A DNA stretch of 64,000 nucleotides, taken from Nomia melanderi (lineage: Eukaryota > Arthropoda > Insecta > Hymenoptera > Halictidae). The stretch spans positions 2,294,001-2,358,000 of the forward strand of contig NC_135002.1 of NCBI RefSeq assembly GCF_051020985.1. The letters are read 5' to 3'. The notes beneath the pieces are model-generated. The model was not told the origin of the DNA. It made no database searches and was given only the letters and a program-made list of their open reading frames with translations. Both the position numbers and the translations under genes were made by a program. Position 1 is the stretch's first letter. Each line of letters begins with the position of its first letter. This document shows positions 24,601 to 33,160 of this stretch, piece by piece.

Positions 24601-27600
24601 TAACATTGTTAATTTTCAGTAGGATTACTATCAAAATTGGTAGGAGTTGGTGACATATTATGAAACTATGTGGAGTGCTAAGGGTTAAACTTGCAAGACT
24701 GAAATTAGGCCTCGGTGTCCTGTAAATTCGACGATCCTCTTCCATTTCAAACGTTTTGCTTCTAGATACTACGTCTTAACTACAGCGCTTTGTCCGAGAC
24801 GTCTCCTGGACAGATCATCAGTCTGCTCGCCAACGACGCTGGTCGTTTCGACTACGTTGTGTTCTACTGCAACTTCCTTTGGATCGGGCCAGTCCAGGTA
24901 ACGTCCACTTCGTTCGACAATTGTCCAATGACACAACTGAAACAAAACGTTTGTTGACGTCACGTTTAACTTCACAGATGGTTCTTTCTTTTATACTGCT
25001 ATGGACAGTAATTGGACTCCCGACCGTCGCTACTTATATATTACTTTTCATAATGATAGCTCCAATCTTGATCGTCAGCAAAAAATTGAATGCACTGAGG
25101 GAGATTGTAGCTAGCATAACAAGCAAGAGGGTGGAGATAATACATGAACTGATAACCGGGATACAGGTGAGTCGATATAGATTTAACCCTTTGCAAACCT
25201 TCAACAGATGAAGCTAAATTATACATCAACTGTACAATTGATAGAACAAAAGGAAACTGCTGATCTCTTGCTATTGTAATTAAATCATTCTTTTGTGACT
25301 TAGTCTTTGAAATATGAAAATTTCATCTCGCCCAAATGTCGACATCTGCAAAGGGTTGAAAGGAGTCTGCTCGTTAACACTAAGTTTATGGAACGCGTCA
25401 AATTGACGCATATTGGATTTTAGAAATATTATTTTGTAAACGTTTACGCCGATTTTGATTGATCACACTGATATGTACCCTATCTACTATCAAATCTCCA
25501 GTTTCCACAATCTAAATAAACATTGATCACACTGACATGTACCCCAATTACCTACTATCAAATCTCCAGTTTCCACAATCTAAATAAACGAGCATCAATT
25601 CTTTTAGGAATAATAGAATGAAGACAATAAATGCCTGTAAACCTAGTGTTAAAATTCTGTCTCTTCCAAGGTGATCAAAATGTACGCCTGGGAGAAGCCA
25701 TTTTCCAAGTTCTTGGACGCCATCAGAGCCGAGGAGTTGAAGAAAATCACGATCTCCGCGTACGTTCGTGCGATTAACATGGCTTTCTTGGTGCTACCGA
25801 ATCGAATTCTTGTGTATATTATCATCCTGGTGTGTGTTCTATTGGGGACCAAGGTCCAGTCGGAGCAGATGTACTTGCTGACTATGCACCTGAACTATAT
25901 ACAGCTGACGGTGGCGTACTTCTTTCCACTCTCATGCTTGATGTTAGGGGAGATCATCGTCACTGTGAACAGAATAGAGGTTTATATACTGAGATCTTAT
26001 TAAGAATCAGATCATTAACCCCTTGCCCTACGAGTGAGACCCGTGGTGAAGATTTTCAACACGATTCAACAAATATATATATTACTCAGTTCATTCGAAT
26101 TCAAAGTAAATATTATTCCTCTGTAATCAACTATTACACTTAACAGGAAATATAGGCATAACATATGCTTAGAATTTTCCTCTTTTTTCAATAAATTACT
26201 AATGACAAAGTAACCGTGTCGATCAGAGTTGAGGAAGAAATCATAGGCCAAGGGGTTAACCCTTTGCACTCGGAAGGTGACTCTCAGTCACCACTTGATT
26301 TCCTACAGTGAAGCTATAAAGTTTGATGTTTAATATTAGACTTCATATAATGCATCAATCTGAGAAATACTGACGTAACATAGCTTTGTCCGTCAATTCA
26401 CATGAATTTCTCTTTAAGTTAGTTTCACGAAATGTCCTGAACAATTGTTGCAGGAGTTTCTATTGTTGGAGGAACGCACAGACGAGTGGATCTCATCGCA
26501 CGACACGCAAGGTGATACCGTCAAGGTTAACAAAGATGAGAAGAAAGCGAAGAGAATTGAAGACGCCATCGAAATTAGAAACAAGCCAGTGAACCAAGTA
26601 GAAGGCAACGCGCCGGTTTCCGTGGCACTGAACCACGTGTACGCGAATTGGCTGCCCGAGAAATTACCACCGACGCTGTCCGACGTTACAATGAGAGTCC
26701 AAGCAGGAGAATTACTGGCGCTCGTGGGTTCGGTCGGCTCCGGGAAGTCCTCCATCCTTTATTTGCTCCTCAGGGACCTGCCCTTGGGAGCCGGGAGCGT
26801 GAAGATGCTCAGCAATCCGATGGAAGACGTCCACGACGATGCGCACGGTTATTTCACCGATAAACGGAACCTGACGATCTCCTACGCCAGCCAAGACCCG
26901 TGGCTGTTCTCGGGGACGGTCAGGGAGAACATCCTCTTCGGAGTTCCGTACGACAACGCGAGATACGCGGCTGTAAGTTCTCCAGGAGGGATCGAATCTC
27001 TCTTCTCCGCTGGCACGGTTTGGTCTAGACGAAGCTTATCGTCCGCTTCGTGAATTGGAACACTCGATGACGAGCGCGTCGTGTGTCGCAGGTCACCAAG
27101 GCGTGCGCCTTGATCAGGGACTTCCAGCAACTGCCTTACGGCGACCTGACTCACGTGGGCGAGAACGGGTCGTCCTTGTCCGGCGGGCAAAAGGCACGCG
27201 TGAACCTGGCGAGGGCTGTCTACAAGCAGGCCGACGTTTACTTGCTGGACGATCCGTTGAGCGCCGTGGACGCGAAGGTGGCCAAACATCTTTTCATGAG
27301 GTGCATCCGACAATATCTTAGCGGGAAGACGAGGATCCTGGTCACCCACCAGTTGCAGTTCATTAAAAAGGTCGACTCCATCGCAGTGCTGGACCGAGTG
27401 AGTTCCCATCGATGGTTCTCCAAATAACGGACACGGCGTATTGTACTCGGGAAAACGTTGGTCTTCTCGTTACAGGGCCGTGTCAGGATGTCGGGCTCCT
27501 ACGAGCAACTGTACAATAACACCGAGGAATTCTTAAACGTAATCAAGGGTATTAAAATGTCGGAGGAGGTCGCTAAGCGAAGAGAAACAGGGCTGGGATC

Positions 27601-30600
27601 CTTGAGCATGTCAGAGAGGAGAATTAGCAAAAGGAGCGTGGGCAAAGCATCGATGAGATCCACCACCAGCAGCGTGGTATCTAGAATTATATTTTCGTTA
27701 ATGTCGAATGGGAGTCTGATAATGAAAGCACACTGATGCTCGCTTAAATTTCACAATCGGGTTTCTGCAGTGGGTTTTACTAGAGGTGGAAAAATAGGAG
27801 CAAGCTATTTCCTTTCAGGAACTAACTCGAGCATGGCCTGACAAAGGCAGAGTATATATTGAATATAAACACGCTACCTTAAAGCGACGTCACACGTGTC
27901 AAACGTAAACATGCAATGAACATTTCAATTACACTAATTGTAACGTTACCTTCTCAAACGCAGTGCCAGTGAATTTCTGAGATTATTGTGATTAGAATGA
28001 GCCCAAACACGACGGAGATCGGTCTAGTTTCACCGATTCAGTGTAATTAACGAAATTAAAAGCTCATTTACCCCCAGTGGATGAAACTACACCGATTTAC
28101 GTCGTGTTTGGACTCGTTTTAACCAGCAAAACATCAACAATTCATCAGTGCCACATTTGAAAATGTAGGTTGAATTGACTAATTGAAATATCTCTTCATT
28201 GCATGTATACATTTGTACTCTTGTGCTCATTGTATTCATTTTCTCTCTATCTACTGAGATCATTTCACTGAGCCCCATATAATGAGTAACAGAAGGAGAT
28301 TACCTATCGCTGTAGAATTCAGCTGAATTTCAGTGAAATTTAAGCGAGCCTTACATCACGTTGCGCTCACGGTCGCTGTTTTCAGTTGTCCTACAATTAC
28401 GACACTCAAGAGTACAGTCCAGAAGAAGAGGACGAGATAGCGGCGACCGAACCGGTCTCCGGCAGTATGTACGTGGAATACTTCAAGTACGGCGGATCGT
28501 ATTTTATCCTAGCTTTATTGCTGCTTGTCTTCGTTCTATCGCAAGCGGCCGTCAGCGGTTGCGACTATTGGATCTCTTACTGGATGAACGTGGAGACCAT
28601 AAGAATAATTGTGGCGAACGGTTCCGCGACGGACACCAGCCGGTACGAGAAGATGACGAACGACACTTTCTTGTCCAGCATATTCACACTGGACAGGTAC
28701 GGGCTCGTCACGCAATTCGACGCCCTGCACGTTTACACCTTCTGCGTGGTTGTCTCCATAGTGTTCATAGTGGTACGAAACTTCTTCTTGATGAGCGTGT
28801 GCGTGAACGCCAGCAAGAACATCTACAACATAATGTTTTGGAACATGTTACGCACGACGATGTCGTTCTTCCATCGAAATTCAGCTGGTAAATAGATCAA
28901 GCATGATTATCACTAGGTTCACGGAGTGCGTCAATTTGACATACTGAACTTATAAACATCACTTGGCAAACGTTTGTCGGTTTTGGTTGATGCAGTTATA
29001 AGAATATTTATATTTTTTCAAAAATACTGTGCGTTAAGGGGTGAATATTATATTTTTTCCTCTGTGAAATCGTGCGGCGTTCAATGTGTTGAATCCCTAA
29101 TTTCCAAGATCTAAATGGTCGGACATCAATTTTTCTTAACAATAGAATAAACCGGACAATACGTCTGTAAACCTAGTGTTATACTTGAACGTAGACGATG
29201 ACTTACAAAATTAGATTTATCAATGTATCGATTTATCCAGGAAGAATCCTGAACAGATTCTCCAAGGACGTGAGCACCATGGACGAGCTTCTACCAGCGG
29301 TGCTACTAGAGGCTCTCCAAGTGTTTTTCGTAGCCTTCGGCATCGTCGTCATGATAGTGATCAGCTGTTACTGGATGGTCGTCCCTTTAGTCGTTTTCAG
29401 TGTTTACATCTGGCTCGTGAGAAAGGGCTGCAAGAGGATCGTGCAGAGGCTGAAATATTTAGAGAGTGTTAGTAAGTAGTCAGGCTTAACACTTTCACAC
29501 CGCTGTGATTTCCAGTCTTTCTCATTTGGTGACTGAATTTTCAAAATTGATAGAAATATTGAAATTGAATTAATTCTCTTATAAATTAAATTAATTGGAT
29601 TAATTCTCAACTATATGGCAATGCTTTCTACGAGAGACGAGTGAATTTGTATGATACTTATCGAAGGAACTTTCAGCGAAGAGTCCTGTGTTCGCTCACA
29701 TAAATGCCACGCTGCACGGCCTGTCGACGATCAGGGCCACTGGGCCAGAGGTCACGAAGCTGCTGCAGACTCAATTCGACCAGCTGCAAGACGTCCACAC
29801 GAGCGCGTGGTGCGCGATGCTCATGACGCCGCAAGCGTTCGGCGTGTACCTGGACGTAGTCGCAGCGTTGTTCGTTGGATGCCTCGGTTTCATTTTCATT
29901 TCTTTAGACAGAAGTGCGTGTCGAGAACGGTGCGTTTAACACTAGGTTTACGGAACGCGTTAATTTAGAAATATTATTTTGTACATGTTTATACAATTAG
30001 CTACCATCAAATTTCCAGTTTCTACAATCTGAATAAACAAGCATCAATTCTTTTAGGAATAATAGAATGAAGACAATAAATGCCCGTAAACCTAGTGTTA
30101 ATCTACACTCGCAGACCAATCAGAATGTTTTCCTTAGGTGCCTTTCTGGGGGGCGACGTCGGCCTAGCACTGTCGCAGGCGCTTGGTGCCCTGGGCATGT
30201 TGCCCCATGGTTTGACAAGAAGCATAGAGACGTCAGCGTACATGGCATCGGTGAATAGGTTATTACAGTATACCAAACTTCCCGAGGAAGGAGAATGGGA
30301 GAGTAAGAATCCTCCGCCCGCAGAATGGCCGCAGCACGGCCATCTGAGCTTGAAGAACGTCAGCCTGAGATACGAGAAAGACGAGCCACCGGTTCTCCAG
30401 GTGTGTACGAAGAACACTCGATTCATCACTGGATTGTATTCCATTCTGGAACCTGACTGTTCCAGGATCTGAACGTGACGATAGAGGCCGGATGGAAGGT
30501 CGGCGTGGTAGGCAGAACCGGTGCCGGGAAATCTTCCTTGATCTCGGCCCTGTTCCGTCTGTTCCCCGACGGGATACAAGGAGAAATAAAAATCGACGGG

Positions 30601-31397
30601 TCGGACGTGAGCCAGCTGGGTCTGCACGAGTTCCGCTCGAAGATATCCATCATCCCCCAGCAGCCGTTCCTCTTCTCCGACACCGTGCGCAACAATCTGG
30701 ACCCCTTCAACGTCTACGACGACGCGCAGCTGTGGGACAGCCTCCGCCAGGTGGAGCTGACCGACCTCGTCCTGGACCAGAAAGTGCACCGGGGCGGGAG
30801 CAACTTGAGCATCGGCCAGAGGCAACTGATATGCCTGGCGAGGGCCATCTTGAAGAACAACCGCATCCTCGTCTTGGACGAGGCCACGGCCAACATCGAC
30901 AATCGGTAATTCTCGTAATGGAGAATGAGGAACGTCGTCCACCTGTTGGCAGTGAACGTAACGGCGTTATGTTTCAGGACCGACTCGCTGATCCAGGAGA
31001 CGATACGCACCAGGTTCGTCGACTGCACGGTCATCACCGTCGCCCACCGCCTGAACACCATCATCGACTGCGACAGGATCATCGTGATGGACGCCGGTCG
31101 CATCGCGGTACGATCAGGTTTACAATGTTGTTGTCAAGAGTATAGCTACTGTGGAGTGGCTCGCTCATAAGTGGTTTGTGGGAACAGGAATTCGGCTGCC
31201 CCCATGAGCTCCTGCGCGACAAGCCCAACGGGATCTTCTCGCAGATGGTGGAGAACACGGGGGTGACGATGGCGCAGACGCTCCACGAACAGGCGGAGAA
31301 GGCTTGCCTGGACAGGAAGAACCAGAGTCCGGATCGAACCAGGAAGATCTCCACCGACACGGATTCAACTGATGTCATCGCTGAGACCATACTGTGA
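21637..31397 (+). CDS. ABC transporter, subfamily C (MRP4-like), copy 2
   Basis: Full-length ABCC exporter of about 1414 residues in 16 exons: 21637-21710, 22343-22453, 22972-23362, 24766-24897, 24978-25166, 25671-25979, 26454-26972, 27092-27397, 27476-27676, 28386-28887, 29241-29471, 29677-29913, 30138-30400, 30466-30905, 30978-31107, 31188-31397. The start sits in a strong context (CCACCATGG). NBD1 has GSVGSGKSS (about 494), LSGGQ (about 604) and VYLLDD (about 624). NBD2 has GRTGAGKSS (about 1171), LSIGQRQ (about 1269) and LVLDEAT (about 1291). Between Walker A and the Q-loop of NBD1 there is an extra stretch of about 20 residues (around SNPMEDVHDDAHGYFTDKR) that copy 1 lacks. The predicted role is plasma-membrane efflux of organic anions or conjugates; substrate unknown. 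It is a tandem paralogue of copy 1 with the same 74-nt and 111-nt first exons. Confidence 0.93.
21966..22299. mobile_element. TTAA elements of the CCCTTTGCACTC family in intron 1 of ABCC copy 2
   Basis: One part runs from TTAAGTTTCGTATAATGCAT to TTCTGAGTGCAAACGGTTAA (22130-22133). An oppositely oriented part ends GTGACTGAGAGTCACC, 16 bp, TTAA (22296-22299). The block ends 43 bp before exon 2. The phrase TATTAAGTTTCGTATAATGC is an uninterrupted version of the site that carries an insertion at 8346. Confidence 0.55.
23387..23548. repeat. Tandem duplication, about 80-bp unit, in intron 3
   Basis: Two adjacent units start ATAGAATCTTTAGYTGACAA and contain GCTTAGAAG, GGTTCTGTCTATTTT and GATATTTCTTGATTTTTTT. 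They differ by a few bases. Confidence 0.75.
24288..24688. mobile_element. TTAA foldback element (two inverted half-copies) in intron 3
   Basis: The left half (TTAACCCTTTGCACTCCAGG, AGAAATGCTATAACATTTC, AATTTTAGGGTAGTTTC) is followed by an inverted half (AAACTACCTTAAGATTATT, AGAAATGTTATAACATTG) ending GGAGTGCTAAGGGTTAA. It belongs to the family at 17098-17330. The tail-to-tail arrangement makes a long hairpin. It ends 77 bp before exon 4. Confidence 0.65.
25183..25358. mobile_element. Short TTAA-type element in intron 5
   Basis: The left end is TTAACCCTTTGCAAACC and the right end CATCTGCAAAGGGTTG, with the right TTAA decayed. A relative lies at about 22504-22694 (shared CATTTGCAACTTAGTCTTC-like and AATATGAACATTTCATCTCG-like text). 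It starts 17 bp after the exon 5 donor. Confidence 0.5.
25374..25652. mobile_element. TTAA element (CACTAGGTTTACGG family) in intron 5
   Basis: TTAACACTAAGTTTATGGAAC, then the hairpin GCGTCAAATTGACGC 17 bp inside, and the right end TGTAAACCTAGTGTTAA. It contains an internal tandem duplication around GATCACACTGA and CAGTTTCCACAATCTAAATA. It ends 18 bp before exon 6, so the remaining host intron is under 60 bp. Confidence 0.7.
26015..26259. mobile_element. TTAA element, CCCCTTGCC family, in intron 6
   Basis: Ends are TTAACCCCTTGCCCTACGAG and CATAGGCCAAGGGGTTAA. A relative lies inside the composite at 5697-6186. It starts 35 bp after the exon 6 donor and shares its right TTAA with the next element. 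Confidence 0.65.
26256..26437. mobile_element. TTAA element (CCCTTTGCACTC family) abutting exon 7
   Basis: TTAACCCTTTGCACTCGGAA plus the hairpin GGTGACTCTCAGTCACC at 26276-26292, then the family interior (ATAATGCATCAATCTGAGAA, TTTCACGAAATGTCC). The family text stops about 17 bp before exon 7 of ABCC copy 2, so the polypyrimidine/acceptor region lies right against the element. Confidence 0.6.
27738..28349. mobile_element. Element with 17-bp perfect inverted ends in intron 9
   Basis: GCTCGCTTAAATTTCAC (27738-27754) and its exact reverse complement (28333-28349) bound about 612 bp that make up nearly all of intron 9. Inside, GAGCCCAAACACGACG and CGTCGTGTTTGGACTC form a second inverted pair (about 27999-28119). 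No transposase frame is visible and I cannot assign a superfamily. Confidence 0.6.
28908..29182. mobile_element. Decayed TTAA element (CACTAGGTTTACGG family) in intron 10
   Basis: CACTAGGTTCACGGAGTGCGTCAATTTGAC at the left and GTAAACCTAGTGTTA at the right match the family at 25374 and 29936, with worn TTAA sites. It begins 21 bp after the exon 10 donor and ends 58 bp before exon 11. Confidence 0.6.
29936..30101. mobile_element. TTAA element (CACTAGGTTTACGG family) in intron 12
   Basis: TTAACACTAGGTTTACGGAAC to CCGTAAACCTAGTGTTAA, 166 bp, with excellent inverted ends. It starts 23 bp after the exon 12 donor and ends 36 bp before exon 13. Removal leaves about 62 bp. Confidence 0.7.
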
Positions 31398-31700
31398 TGG
31401 GATCTTGGACTGAAATAATATAGACAATGAATGAATGAATAAGTGACTGAGAAAATGTATTTAAGCTTCGGCCTTACTTGAGTGGGACAGAACGTGAATT
31501 ATTTTCGTAACACGTGCAGTACTGTTTCAATGAAAGCCACGCATACAGAACGCTCATATCAATGATCCAAGAATGCTGTAAACTAATTTATCATTCGACA
31601 TGCATGTAACATGATTTTTTTTAGTTTCGTATCCTCGTTATCCTCGTGTTCGCTGTGTATTGTTTATCGTGACGAATAAATTTTAATAGGAAATTCATGG
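31398..31700 (+). terminator. 3' untranslated region and poly(A) signal of ABCC copy 2
   Basis: A canonical AATAAA lies at 31675-31680, about 280 bp after the stop at 31395-31397 and about 120 bp before the first exon of the third copy. End position inferred from the signal only. Confidence 0.5.
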
Positions 31701-31799
31701 TCTGACCATCACTCTTGACAAATTCTATTCCAGCGGTGCATTATAAATATCCCTGTCGATATCAACGCAATGGTTCGTTGTTGAGATCCATAGGGAATA

Positions 31800-32720
31800 A
31801 TGGAGACGAAGAAAGTGTACACGAAACGGAATTCAAAGGAGGTCGCTGGTCTGTTGAGTAAAATATTTTTCAGGTGAGCTTCTCTATCGTTGCTTCTTCC
31901 TCGTTCCAGACGGTGAAGGGCGAGACAACGTTCCTCTTGGATTATCTAAAACAAAATTATAGTAGTAAATTAGTACACGTGGGTAATTAAGGTATCCTGT
32001 TTATACTTAACACTAAACCTACCAGACGGGTCAAAACCATTCCTGATTTCTTTTTGCAATTATTAAAATAACGGATATTTCTCTGAGAAATTGTTCAAGA
32101 GATTGATTTGGCAATACGCAAACTGAATTGTAAATTACAGTCTTGATAAAAGGCATTAATTAACAAAGAATTAAAAAGACATTTTAACTCGGTAGGTTTA
32201 GTGTTAAATTACCTTCTCTGTTCATTGCATCCTATTCAGAATATTCTTGGGAATTATTTAGAAAATTTTATTTATCTCAATCGCTGTTATTCTAAGTATT
32301 ATTACCACCACTATTCATCCAGGAGACGATACGCACCAGGTTCGCCGACTGCACGGTCATCACCGTCGCCCACCGCCTGAACACCATCATCGACTGCGAC
32401 AGGATCATCGTGATGGACGCCGGTCGCATCGCGGTACGATCAGGTTTATAATGTTGTTGTCGCGAGTATAGCTACTGTGGAGTGGTTCGCTCATATATGG
32501 TTTGTGGGAACAGGAATTCGGTCGCCCCCATGAGCTCCTGCGGGACAGACCCCACGGGATCTTCTCGCAGATGGTGGACAAACGGAGAAGTGCTTGGACA
32601 ACGGAAACGAACGATGCCTGGATCTAATTAGTCAGTCCTCTACTAACAGTGGGTCCATTGACGTCATCGCCCACAGTGTACTTGAGGTAGCGGGTTTTCA
32701 AGAAAATTAAAGCCGGAAGA
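31800..32720 (+). pseudogene. Truncated third ABCC (MRP4-like) copy
   Basis: 31800-31873 is a 74-nt first exon (starts METKKVYTKRNSKEVAG, ends in a GTGAGC donor) of the same length and phase as exon 1 of copies 1 and 2. A TATAAA lies about 60 bp upstream. Exons 2-14 are absent. From about 32317 the sequence jumps into the interior of exon 15 as in copy 2 and runs through the 80-bp last intron into the last exon. The last exon has lost roughly 40 bp and gains a stop soon after. Joining exon 1 to the only acceptor-like site before the fragment gives the wrong phase and an early stop, so I see no functional protein. It looks like a tandem duplicate with a large internal deletion. Confidence 0.8.
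32007..32207. mobile_element. TTAA element, CACTAAACCTACC family
   Basis: TTAACACTAAACCTACCAG and CGGTAGGTTTAGTGTTAA are near-perfect inverted ends around 201 bp. It sits between the two surviving pieces of the third ABCC copy. The element at 18574-19026 is a decayed relative. Confidence 0.7.
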
Positions 32721-32777
32721 ATGTAGGAAGGTAACGCAAAACGGAAGCAACTGAAATAAAAATCATTTGTATACATA

Positions 32778-33160
32778 TACAGGGTGGAAATTATAAAGCG
32801 TTACAGTCGAGTATCTCCGGAAATATTGATTACACGCAAACATCTTTCAGACGAAAACAAATAAAACGGTCACACCTTTTCTCCATTTTTCTGCAGGTTT
32901 GACCTTGAATGACCTTGAGCCATAGGTCGTTGAATTCGTCTTAAAACACGCTATTCGATTGTGGATAAAAAATGGTGTCGTTCCATTTGAGAAAAGAAAG
33001 TTGACCTTCACCTCACCTTGGAGCGTCCACCAGGAAAAATAAAAATTCCACCAAGCGACGTCCCCCTCGGTATCGAACAACTCTCGTCTGAAACATTTTT
33101 GCGTGTAATCAATATTCTCGGAGATACTCGACTGTAACGCTGTATAATCTCCACCCTGTA
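32778..33160. mobile_element. Inverted-repeat element with CAGGGTGG ends and TA flanks
   Basis: TACAGGGTGGAAATTATA at the left is mirrored by TATAATCTCCACCCTGTA at the right. The inverted arms extend about 75 bp (GTTACAGTCGAGTATCTCCG, GATTACACGCAAA). TA at both outer edges fits a Tc1/mariner-type target duplication. The reading frame across it (32847-33167, minus) resembles no gene I know. Confidence 0.65.

Noticed and set aside
30103..30942. Minus-strand frame of 279 codons
   Set aside because: Antisense to exons 13 and 14 of ABCC copy 2, crossing an intron; the sense exons have clear NBD2 motifs.
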